Positions 50,151 to 60,940 of a stretch of 64,000 nucleotides of DNA are shown here, in pieces. The stretch covers positions 62,001 through 126,000 of the forward strand of contig VZRS01012501.1 in the NCBI GenBank assembly GCA_013398055.1. The letters run 5' to 3'. Position 1 is the stretch's first letter; every line of letters begins with the position of its first letter. This stretch comes from Ifrita kowaldi (Eukaryota > Chordata > Aves > Passeriformes > Cinclosomatidae). A program made the position numbers and the translations under genes. The notes under the pieces were generated by a model. The model did not search any database, was not told where the DNA came from, and worked only from the letters and a program-made list of their open reading frames with translations.

Positions 50151-50689
50151 ACCCATGTAGGGTTTGGGCAGGTTGATTTCAGGGGAGGACGGTGCAGGGT
50201 GTCTGATGCTGCACTTGTGGTTACTGGGACAGAAAAGAATCATTAATTTATAAACCAGTATCCCTGTGGGCCCAGTATGCATGACATGCACTGGGGTATG
50301 TATATACATATATATATACAATATTTATCATAGGAGGCACAGAAGGTCTCCCTTTTCCCCAGCACTTCCTGGAGCAGGATCCCCGTGGTGATGCAGGGCA
50401 GGAAGCCAGCAGCTCTACAGCAATGTGGTGGGAAAAGGGGAATTTGTGTTCCCTGGACAAGTGTCCCGGGCAGAAATTGGAAAATTTGACTGAAAAAAGC
50501 AACACTTCAAAAAATTTCAGGAAATCCAAATTTTAGAAGCATGTCCTGTTGTATCAATACTGTTATTGACAGTGTATGTCAATATTGGAGCATAGCACTA
50601 TTTCAGTGAGGTATAATCCTGTGCTGTTCTAAACTGTGCAACAATAAACAGGAGATGTTGCAAATCAGGTTGTTTGCTGCATCAAATAT

Positions 50690-50905
50690 GGTCATATATT
50701 ATAATACTATACATAATGCATGTTATATACAATACTTATATAATATTAAATATATTGTATTACAATATTTAATATTATATTATGTATCTGTAAATACCCT
50801 TCTATATTATACATATATAACTACATAGAGAGATATATTATGTACCTATATAATATACATGATAGTATAACATTAGAATTTACATTACAATTACTATTAA
50901 AGCTT
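50690..50905. repeat. AT-rich low-complexity block with large palindrome
   Basis: More than 200 bases of mostly A and T with repeated 'atatta/taatat' words. It includes the imperfect palindrome at 50738-50780. Confidence 0.85.
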
Positions 50906-50910
50906 TTTCC

Positions 50911-50958
50911 AAGATGGGCAGAACAGTAATGACCAAAATGGGCAGAATGGTGATGAAA
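50911..50958. repeat. 24-base tandem duplication
   Basis: 'aagatgggcagaacagtaat' + gacc (50911) is followed at once by the similar 'aaaatgggcagaatggtgat' + gaaa (50935). Confidence 0.8.
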
Positions 50959-52047
50959 GCACAAAACATTTCAGCTTTTCAGCACAGTGAAATGAGGGAG
51001 TATGAAAAAATACATTTAGAAGTCAAAAGTGCTTTTGGAGTCAACATGCTCTCACAAAATGCTTCAATGAAACTGCATTTTCAACAGAGAACTCTTCTGT
51101 GGAAAATATTTAAAATAGCTCTAATTTAGAGCTGGGGAAATTTACCTCTTTTAATGCAGGAAGCCTTTTATACACAGTCTAAAGCCAAACATCTCTCTCT
51201 AATAGTTTTTCTAGGTGAATTAAGGACATGTTCCCTCGTCAGACACTTCATATTCTGCCTGTAGTTATCTAAGATAAACTTATACCAAATCTGTGCCACT
51301 CTTCATTTTTAAAGAGGAACTTTATGCTTTACAAAGTGGCAGAATTCCCCCTCTGATCAATGTTACCTTCAAACCTAAGATGTTCAAGTCAGCAGCAAAC
51401 TTACCTTGTGCATCTGTTATCAGCTCCTGAGGCTGCTGTTGGGGATGAGCCCATTCCTTGTGCCCCCTGGCTGGGATTGAGGGATTGTCCCCACGGAAAT
51501 GGTCCAGTATTCCAGTTTTTAAGACCAGCTTGCCTGTCTTCTTGGCTGTTGACAGGAGGTTGTTTCATCAGCAGACAACAGTGAAAGATTGAATATATAT
51601 ATATATATGTTTTTCTGAATGTTTGAAATATCCAAATAAATTTCTTTGAGAACAACACAGCATTTGGGATATTTTATTAGGGTTGTGGCTGGCAGCAGGG
51701 CTTTCCCAGCTAGCACAAGCTGCTCTATGGGGCTGTTATATTCCTTGGGATTACAGCTTTCCTGCTTTACAGATAGAAACTGTAGCACCAGAGCAGTGGT
51801 CTCAAAAGATTGATGCCACCTGTGCTTTACTGACAACCATAACCCACTGAATTCCAGCAATATTTAGTGCCTGGGCATGGGATAGAACTACACATGAAAG
51901 GGAGGATTCCAGGACTCGGTGAGATGCTGCTGCTGGCACAGTGCTTGTAAAATCTCTTGCTGAGGTCTGATCACAGAGATTCTGAAAACTAAAGCAAAAC
52001 AACTGATAAGAATCTACCCTTGTCTGGGGATGATGAGCAATCTGTGA

Positions 52048-52089
52048 ATATTTATATATATATATATATTTTTATACATATATATATAA
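52048..52089. repeat. TA microsatellite
   Basis: TATATA runs broken by 'tttttatac'. Two smaller TA runs lie at about 50296-50320 and 51592-51608. Confidence 0.85.
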
Positions 52090-53104
52090 GTACTTCTGTG
52101 GAAATCAGCACAGCTGTATTTCAGTAACACTGATTTCTTCCACAAGGAAATTCCTGGCTGGAAGATGTGAGTCACATGTAATCTCTACAGCCTGTCTGAA
52201 AGTCAGGGGGTTGTGTTTTGAGTGTGCACACTGGTGCTCCAGTGAGTGGCTGGATTTGGGTGTCACCTGTGCAAACACAGCTCTGAGTGTGTGCTTCTTG
52301 TCAAATGCTTCAGGTAACTGATGGATAAAGCAAAACCGCTGATGAAGTTAAGTATTTATATAAGTACTTTGATGAGTTGGTGCTAGGTCAGAGGTACAGA
52401 GGTCTGATTGCCCCTTAAACATGGTATTATTTCTTACAAGAGGAGGCTATCCTGGAAATGTTATTTTTTTTCAGAAAGCACGAGTTTTATGGGCAAAAAG
52501 CGAGTATCCACGTGAAGCACTGGAGTGTTAAAACATGTTGTGTTTTGGAGATTACAGGGTATTTATGTTTCTGCATCTGCTGGAATGCACGGAGGATGTC
52601 CCTTGCAATGGGAAGTGCTTTCCCTGAAACTTCAGTTGCTTTTTCACCCCTATTCCCTCCAGGAAAAAATAAAACAAAAATCTCCAAAGTCAGGATCATT
52701 TGTAGCTGGGACCAAACAGCTTGTTGTGCTTTATCCAAGTTAAAATTCAAAGAGAAACTATGGAAAACCTAAGAGCCTGAGGTCATTTGATCATATTCAA
52801 AGAGTCAGAGCAGGTTGCTCCTCCATGAAGCAGAGTGGAAAATGTATTCATGGGACTCAGACCATGAATGAAGAATCAATGCACATCAAGAAGTCCAGCT
52901 CTGCTCTCATGTGAGCTTGAAAGCTCAGTGAGTACAGCTGCCTTCAGGCTCTCCAGTCCCCTTTGTGGATCAGTTCTCCAATAGCACTGCACTGTCATTC
53001 CATCCTGAAGGAAAGTTTTGGATCCTGGCAGGTGGGACCATCACTAATATCCATGTGAGGATTTGACAAGAGACCATCCCTCTGTGGTGGTTGTTTCAGA
53101 TAAA

Positions 53105-53400
53105 TGAGAGAATCTCAGACTGGTTTGGGTTGAAAGGGACCTTAAAACTCACCCTGTTCCACCCCCTGCCATGGGCAGGGACACCTTCCACTGTCCCAGG
53201 TTGCTCCAAGCCCCATCCAGCCTGGCCTTGGACACTGCCAGGGGTGGGGCAGCCACAGCTTCTCTGCGCACCCTGTGCCAGGGCTTCCCCACCCTCACGG
53301 GGAAGAATTTCTTCCTAATGTCATATCTAAACCTACTTTCTTTCAGTTTAAAGCCATTCCCCCTTGTCTTATCATTACAATCCCTAGAAGAGGCTGAGCT
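53105..53400 (-). mobile_element. CR1 LINE 3' fragment, antisense, well preserved
   Basis: Reads 'aatctcagactggtttgggt', 'ctgccatgggcagggacacc', 'ggttgctccaagccccatcc', 'agcctggccttggacactgc', 'cagccacagcttctctgcgc', 'gaagaatttcttcctaatgt' and 'ccattcccccttgtcttatc'. This is a reversed CR1 tail of about 295 bases. Confidence 0.93.
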
Positions 53401-55179
53401 TCAGGACGTCCTGAAGGCAGCAGGAAGAAATCTGAGCTTCTTGTTGAGACACATCTCAGAAAAGTCCAAAGGGACCTCAAAATGATGATCCTCTGCAGGC
53501 CAGTTTTGAGGTGTTTGCAGGGATGCTGTACTGGTCAGCTCTTTATGTGTTCCTTCCAGTCCCCAACAGCAAAGCCGAAAAGGCAGCAGGATCTGTGCAG
53601 AAACAGTGCCATGGAATGCCAGGCTTGAAATCCTTCCCTGTGCAAGTATCACAAACATATTCCCAGCTGGACGGTGCTCCAAGCTCATCCTGCCTGGAGG
53701 CTGCCAGTGGGGTCAGGCGGAGGGGCAGCTTGCTGCCACCAAGCATGGTGCTCACCCAGACCAGGGGGAGAGGAAACAGGGCTGCCTGTGCCTTCCACAG
53801 CCTCCTGAGCCCCCAAACCTGCTCTTCCAGAGGGACCTCATTAAGGCTGAAGTGCCTCTCTGGATTGAAAAGCAAAAGGGTAATGGGGGTCCCAGGGTCA
53901 CCACCTGCTGTTTTTCTTGTCTGAGGTGAACACAACCCATCAGAGATGGACCTGCACACCTGAAAGGGGTCACAGCCCTTTTTTGCCATTCCTGCACACT
54001 CTCATCCTCTGAATTATTGTCTGATTTTCATTCCACTCGAATGAGCTGTCAGGCACAGATCCGGTAATTCAGCCCAGCAGAAACACAAACAGATGGGTAA
54101 TTGACCCGCGTGCCTTCATTACACTGGAGTTCAGTGCTGCCATTGAGGCCATAAACTCCTCTCGCTGCCACTCCAAAGCCCCTGGCCTTTTCCAAGTGGG
54201 GTCCCGTGAAAGGCTCATTCGGAGTCATTGTCCTCTGCCTCTGCACCACCGACACTGACAGGGGCTGACAGGCAGGACTTGCCAGATAGAAGCAAACAGC
54301 TGCGAATCCTTAGGGAGATCCATAGGGAGTCTGGAGGAGGACAGGATGGAAAACCATGCACACTGTGCACAGGGCAAACACCTAAACTGTTATTACGTCC
54401 TCTGGTATGAGCAAGGTCTGAGCAAGGGTGCACTTACACTAATGCCTGCACAGATGGATGGATACACAAACGCTTGCCATGGAGAAAGGACAAGGGGATA
54501 GATCTTGATGCTAATGTAAATCTGCCGAGCACCACTGAAATCGTTGGCACTAAATCCATTTGCACTTTTATAGGATTTGGCAAGTAGCCTTCCTAGCAGG
54601 GAGCAAGCTGCGAAAGTTCAGGTACCCAACTCCTGTATTTATGCTGTGGGAGCTGGGCACTTAACTCTGCAAGGGTCTTTTACAAATCCACTCCTGTGTT
54701 ATTTACCTTTCTTCTGTTTTCCATTCCTTCTTATTTTCCTTTTCAGCGTGTATTTTCCTTTTTTCTGTGGTCCCAAACCCATTTAGTGTCTCTCAAAACA
54801 GGTCAGAGCAGCATAATGCTCATTGCTTGTGAACTAGCACTTGGTTTCAGGAGACAAAACCTGCCACACCTGGGATTAAGGGAGGCTTTGCATTCAGGGG
54901 CTTTGTACTGTGCTGGGATCTGGGAATGGGATGAAAGGGTGTTGGGCAGAGAGAAGTTACTTGTCACCCTTCTCGCACACATGAGATGGGCTCTGTTCTC
55001 AGCTAAATCACTACTTGCCCTGGAGGAATGCAATTGGTACCTTCCTTATTCATGGCAGCTTTTAATTCTTCACCATAACTTTCCCAAACTGTTAATGAAA
55101 CAGGTTTTGAGGAATAAATACTTGAAATTACTTTTTAATTTACTTTTTTTCTCCCATAACCCTCTTGTTCCCTCTCCAG

Positions 55180-55416
55180 GTCTCCAGATCATCTTCCCTC
55201 AATATTTACAAGAGAAGTTTGTCCAGTCTGCCTTGAGTTACATCATGTGCAATGGGGAGGGCGAATACATCTGCCGGGACAGCCAGTGTGGCTGCCAGTG
55301 CTCTGAGGACTTCCCTCAGTGCAACTGCCCCATCACCGACATCCAGATCATGGAGTACACACTGGCAAACATGGCCAAGACCTGGACAGAAGCCTATAAA
55401 GATCTGGAGAATTCAG
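55180..55416 (+). CDS. BRINP1: BRINP1 exon 6: end of MACPF region and cysteine-rich EGF-like segment, residues 229-308
   Basis: The acceptor CTTGTTCCCTCTCCAG ends at 55179 and the donor CAG|GTAAGT (a consensus-strength site) starts at 55417. The 237 bases start with two bases of Gly229 and end with the first base of Asp308. The peptide LQIIFPQYLQEKFVQSALSY (230-249) closes the MACPF-like domain. A cysteine-rich stretch follows, with Cys at 252, 260, 265, 267, 269, 276 and 278, as in an EGF-like module. The exon ends with a predicted helical segment, QIMEYTLANMAKTW (284-297) and YKDLENS. Differences from mammals cluster in the cysteine loop (ICRDSQCGCQCSEDF) and around KTWTEA, but every cysteine is kept. 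The frame is open far upstream into intron 5 (from 54696), which is chance. Confidence 0.95.
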
Positions 55417-58400
55417 GTAAGTGAGCAAAACTCACTTTTTCAATTCATGGCAGATTGGATCAGGTAAAAATCTTTTATTCCCTCCGCATAATGCTCTAGT
55501 TTGGCTAAAAAATAGAAGATATTGAACCCAAACCCAGGATCTTAGTCTTGAGGGAGTACCCTTTTTCCCTCTATTAAACACACAGCCAGGAACACACACC
55601 ACACATGGAATTATGTGTACAGGGATATTTTCCATGGAAGTGTATGTTTGGTTAAAAATCTGATTTTTCATACCAAACCATCTCCAAATCTCTCTTTTAA
55701 TAGTTCTGTGGAGAAACTTCCATAATATGAATGATGCAGAAATTGCTTTTCAGAGCTGCATGAATGATTTATTCTGCTTTGGTGAAAGTGATTCAGAGGG
55801 AGAAGAAAACACGGGCCAGATGACACCTCCTTTGAGGCAGGGAGAAGAAGGGAAAATGACTCTTCTCTCCTGCAGGGCAATGTCTGCTGCTGGGAGCATT
55901 TCTCTTTTCCACTTTCTCCCCAGGTGAGGCTGGGGGTGTCAGCAGAGTTTGTGCCACGTTGATGATGGTAGTGGGAGTAGTTGACCCATAGCAGGTGTGT
56001 TGTACTCATGGGATACACACCCTTGAGGGCTTGAGGTAGGAAGGAGCAACACTTTTAGTGAATTCTATCTTTTAGCAAGTGGCCTACCTGCTCTGAAACC
56101 ACACAGGCACCAAACAGAACTTCATCAGGAACTTGTCCTTGTTTGACTCTCATCTTTCAGTCTTAAAGAGCTACTTTCTGACACATTTTCTTCAATGATT
56201 ATTGTCACAACTGCCCAGATCTCCATGTCAGGAAGGAAAACTGTGAGAAAAGGACCGTCTATCTAAATTCAAGAAGAATTCTTCATAAGTTTTCTTTCTT
56301 TCTTCATGTTGAAGGTCATCATAATCCCTTTAAAAGCTGAAATGCAGTAGCCTGTGATGTTTCCTTGAAGGGCTATTGAGGATTTTCTTCATACTTCAAC
56401 ATGTGGCCCCTGCTCGTGTTTCTGCTGCTGCACAGATCCTTATGTCCCACTCATGCTGTCGCCTTGGTGCTCAGCTGAGCAGTCAGAGTGGGTGTTAATG
56501 GCCTGAGGCTAATGACCATCTTGACCAGATCCCCTCATGTCCCTTGGGGAGCCACAGGGCTGGGCAGTTCCAGGAGCAGGTCAGCAGCTAATGAGGTCAG
56601 ATGTTTTCTGTGGGTTTCTATGGATTCGTGGATGGGGTGGGTAACACCAGGGTAAACCAGAAATGTGGATTTCAAGAGCTTTTGCCAGCTTAGTACTACA
56701 CAATTTTACACGGATTGCTGGCAAAGCACGGCTCTGCCACTGATTATGTGTTGCCAGTTGTTAGTTCTGGCACAGGATCTTCACATAAGGTGCTCACGAG
56801 TCACAGGTTGGTCTCATTAAACCCCTTCTCTTCCCAGGGGATGTAACTCAGGCACTGAGAAGGTGGGAGCCCTGTGGAGAGGGGAGTTCCATTCCCACAG
56901 TCTCTGTCCCCCATTCTGTCCTTACTGCACTCCATCCAAGCACAGGCTGGGGCAGATAATTATATTCAGGCTCCCTCCCCTTTGAGGGGAGAGAGAGATT
57001 TGAATTGGGGAAGGTGTTTTTCATTTGCCATGTTAAAGTGACATATTGCAGTGCAATTTCTGCCATATTCCACCCAGGGCTGGAGGTTTTTCAGGGCTAG
57101 ATGGAGTGATTATCTTTATGTCTAAAGATGCTGCATCTGATTCATCACTTTGATGCATCATGCGTGAACTTATCCTTTGAGATGGAAGTTGCTATCACAA
57201 AAGACTGCAGTATTAGTGTTTTGCTTCTTTGTTTTAATAAATATTCCCAATAACTGGAGGATTTTCTTCATTATGAACAGCAGAGGAGAAATCTCTGATG
57301 ACATCTGAAGGCTTTTCCAATAAAGTGGACTGAAAGGCACAGGAGTGCTCTGAAAGCAAATACTGTTTTGCACAGGAAGCTACTAAGAGCCTAAAACATT
57401 TGTATTCTGTTTCTGGTCTGTGTTGGATCCTCTGTTAATCTGAAAAAATCATGCCGGGTGAATCAAGAGTTGGTGTGATTTGGAATAGTATCTTCAAAGT
57501 CAAGGAGGCTGCAGTGAACTGAAGCTGCTTTGAATCAGCTCAGGAGTTTTTTTTAGCCCTGTGCTTCACTGCTTGTGTGTAAATTGAGAAAAATAACACT
57601 CCCTTATTCTTGGCATTTTAGAATGGCTGGTCAAAAAATTCTGTGATTGCGGATTAAAAAAACCCCAACTTTTAATTAAGTCACTGAGTGGAGTTTTATT
57701 TGTTAATTTGCTTGTTTTTTTCAAGACTATTGCCTTCTGATGTAAATGGGATTTTTTTTTTCTTTTTAACACTGGCAAAAGGAAAACTTCATCTGTGAAA
57801 GAGATGTCTGACCTGGCAATTCCCTGTGGTGCTGCTTGTGATGCTGAGTCATTGCCATGGGACTGCCTTAGGGATGGGGTGACTCGGCAGAAAGAGGGGC
57901 CAAGCTGCATCACGGGAGGTATAGTCCCAGCCATCAGCAAGGTTTTCTGTGCAAAGGAATAAAATAACAATAATGCAAACAGACTTTTAATTAATTGGAA
58001 ATTCTTAGGGTTAAAAATTAACTATTCCCAGAAATAATGAATATCCCCATCCATACTGTTGGTTTCCAGGCAGAGTTATAAATAAATATAAATAATGAAG
58101 AAACTATGTCGGTTTTAAAGTACTTTTTTTCCTTCATCACCCTAATTTTAAACAACTCCATCCGGCATTTATTTTGCCAGATTTGCTGCTCATTTGTTTT
58201 TCCCCCAACGTTGCACTGCGGTAGCAAAACGTACACACTGCACTGAAATTCCTGCCTTGCCCGTCTCGATGAAAAATGTAGCACATTCATCATCAGACGG
58301 AAAAGAGCCTGGGCTCCTGCACAAACAGGCTTTTGAGGAAATTGATTTATAAGGGGCGGGAAGCAAATGCAAGGCTTTTACTGCTGAAAGGTACCCGGAG

Positions 58401-60717
58401 TAATCAGCATGGTCAACAGAAGCAATTATACATGATGGTACTTTCAGAGGCCCATGGAAAAGCACAGAGTCGGGTTTGGGGAGGAGAAGGGCACTGGAAG
58501 CAGCATTAAAAACAGAGTGAAAACCTGAGAGATGACTTAAAAAAAGAATCTCTTAGTTGTCTTTGGGGGAGAAAGGAGACAAGCAGATGTCCCATGGATG
58601 TTGGTAGTGCAGTGATGATGATTATTTTTATGAGGAGCTCAGTTACACCATGTGATGAGCAGGATGTGAACATCCTGACATTTACCATCCATGTCAGGAT
58701 GGGACTGACTAATGTACAGATATCCTTTGTTAGGCAGTTAAGCATGAACTGCAAGTTGACGAATAATAGGAAATCTGTTATGCAAATATCTTTAACTTTG
58801 TACTATAGGATGTAAATTATCTGGTCGATTTTCTCCACTAATTCTGTGGATTATTTCTTTTTATTTGAAAAGATGTCAGCCTTTACAAGCTCTCCTTTTC
58901 TGACTTTTTTTCCTTTGCTTTTTTCTTCTTTTCCTTCTGAAAATAGGATGGAGGAATTAAAAAAAAAAAAGGATTGGGAAAGGATCAGAAATAATGTAGA
59001 TAATGTACAGGAAAAGATGGGTGTACTTCTTGTTGTCTTGTTTGAGAAGTTTATGGCAGGGGTCTAGTCCAGCCTCCCTCTAGAAGCAGGACCATAGCCA
59101 GCACTAGGTCAGGTCAGCCATGGTTTTGTCTAGCAGAGTCTAAAATGAGAGATTTTTATACATCTCTGATCATGTTCCAGCGCTGCGTTACCTCCAAGTG
59201 ATGAAATTTTTCAGTAAATCATTTTAATTTCTCAAGCTGCAAACTGCGTATTGCTCCTTGTTATAGCAACTGTCTCTAAAAAGAGTTTTGTTCATAAATG
59301 TGAGTACCTTTTGAGCAGTTGCTGCTGTATTATTTATCCCTTGGCCTCCTCTTTACCAAATGAAACCAGTGCAGCTCCCCATACCTGACTTTGCAGAGCT
59401 TGTGCTCAGGCCCTGGAGCATCTTGGTGTCCCTCAGCTCTGCCCTCCCTCTGTTCATCCCTTTCAGGTGGGTGCCCCGGGTGTAGCCTCAGTAGTGCCAA
59501 GAAAAGGGGAATATCAACTGCCCCAGCCAGCTGGATTCAGCCCAGCATGACTTTTTTTTTTGGGTGAGAACAGAGTGTTAACCCACCTCAGCCCCCAGGA
59601 CCTTCCTCAGCTGACTGTGTCCAAGCCTGTGCTGACACACGGGGTTTTTCTCTCCTGGTACAAAACATTGCTCTTGTCGTTATTGCATTTTATGGAGTTC
59701 CTATTGTCCTACTCATTACATTTCTCAAGGTCTCACTCTGTCAAATATGGTTTTCTACCATCAAAAATTGCGTTATTTTTCCCCGAGAAAGTTGGAACCA
59801 TCTGTTTTTTTCCCATCTGAGGATGTCCCAGCCTGGTAATCAGAGTCTGAGCAAACCACCCTTCTCTGGGAGGAAGGAAGGGATGATCATAAACAGAAAC
59901 AGTATTGGAATTTCTGATTGTGATGAAAAAAACCCTCAAACAAGCCCTGCATAATGGTGGGTTTTTTCATTATCAAACAAAATAATATGGAAATAAAGTG
60001 ATCAAAAAACAACAAACACAACAAACAGCAACATTGAACAATATATTTTTCGATCAATTGGATTTGTTCCCTTTAGCTAAAATTGACACCTTTTGTTCTC
60101 ACCTGAGCTCTGCAAACTATTTTATTTTCCGCATTACAAAATGCAACTCATTTAACTTCAAATGGAGTTAAATGAGAGGAAAGAATCAGAATGCACTTTT
60201 TAAAAAATGCGAAAGCAGGACATTTTAACAGCATCCAAACCTTTCCTCTGGGGAATTTTTAAAGCTTTGTTTTTTCCCCTTTTTTTTTTAATGACACAGC
60301 TTTGCCTTCAACAACAAACAGCATTTCAGGAGCAGCTGAAAAACAATGTAAATGAGAACTCTTTAACTGACGATGATTACAACTCCCGGCTTTTTGTTTA
60401 TAACCCTTAGACTATAACCTCATGCTCCAGGGAATTTCTCTCTTTTTTTCTCCACCCTGTACACTTTAACTGTGTTGTTTCACCTCGATATTCACTATAG
60501 AGTTTTTTCCCTATATGGGAGCGGCAACAGCCGTGGAATTACTGGCTTCCTGGGGCAGAGTGACAGAACAGTGAGTTAATGGACATCAACTTCCTCTGGT
60601 AGCACTGATGGCCTCGTCCGTCACTGCTCTTTCTCCACACAGCTAATGAAAAGCTTTGTAACTTTGCTACAGCTCTGAAACCTCCACATTTCTCCCCATT
60701 TCTTGTGTGTGTTCCAG
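55417..60717 (+). other. BRINP1: BRINP1 intron 6 (about 5.3 kb)
   Basis: The intron begins GTAAGT and ends GTGTTCCAG. Contents are a possible antisense CR1 remnant at 59062-59150, overlapping inverted repeats at 58660-58701, a perfect hairpin at 60147-60176, and low-repeat AT-rich blocks (57950-58450, 60000-60400) that look like candidate conserved non-coding DNA. No ORF looks real. Confidence 0.9.
59062..59150 (-). mobile_element. Possible old CR1 remnant, antisense
   Basis: 'ggtctagtccagcctccctc', 'gcaggaccatagccagcact' and 'tttgtctagcagagtc' resemble a reversed older CR1 subfamily. Short and diverged. Confidence 0.45.
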
Positions 60718-60940
60718 ATGAGTTTAAATCCTTCATGAAAAGGCTACCTAGCAACCACTTCCTGACCATTGGGAGCATCCACCAGCACTGGGGGAATGAC
60801 TGGGACCTGCAGAACCGGTACAAGCTGCTGCAGAGCTCGCTGGAAGCCCAGCGCCAGAAGATCCAGCGCACTGCCCGCAAACTCTTTGGCCTCAGTGTCC
60901 GGTGTCGGCACAATCCTAACCACCAGCTGCCTAGGGAAAG
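60718..60940 (+). CDS. BRINP1: BRINP1 exon 7: residues 308-382
   Basis: The acceptor TCTTGTGTGTGTTCCAG ends at 60717; the donor AAAG|GTACCT begins at 60941. The 223 bases begin with two bases of Asp308 and end with two bases of Arg382. The peptide contains EFKSFMKRLPSNHFLTIGS (309-327), HQHWGNDWDLQNRYKLLQSS (329-348), a charged helical region with AQRQKIQRTARKLFGLSVR (351-369), Cys370, and the end PRER. This is the linker after the EGF-like part and leads into the C-terminal BRINP-specific domain encoded by the last exon. Ser348-Leu349 replaces the Ala-Thr that I recall in the mammalian protein. The missing continuation (TIQQW... in the family) should begin at the next acceptor, beyond 64000. 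Confidence 0.95.

Larger units (their letters stand above)
48434..55179 (+). other. BRINP1: BRINP1 intron 5 (about 6.7 kb)
   Basis: The intron begins GTAGGG and ends CCCTCTCCAG. It contains a sense CR1 tail (50055-50150), an antisense CR1 fragment (53105-53400) and an AT-rich block with a large imperfect palindrome (50690-50905). It also has a 24-base tandem duplication (50911-50958) and TA microsatellites near 50296-50320, 51592-51608 and 52048-52089. No gene is evident in the remainder. Confidence 0.9.

Noticed and set aside
54696..55424. 242-codon open frame on the + strand
   Set aside because: Only its last 79 codons are coding (BRINP1 exon 6). The upstream part is low-complexity intron read through the acceptor and shows no family resemblance.
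8796..60940. Assignment to the paralogues BRINP2 or BRINP3
   Set aside because: The start MNWR.., the [20 protein letters not shown] segment, a short exon 4 without the BRINP3 insertion, and the end LPRER all fit BRINP1.
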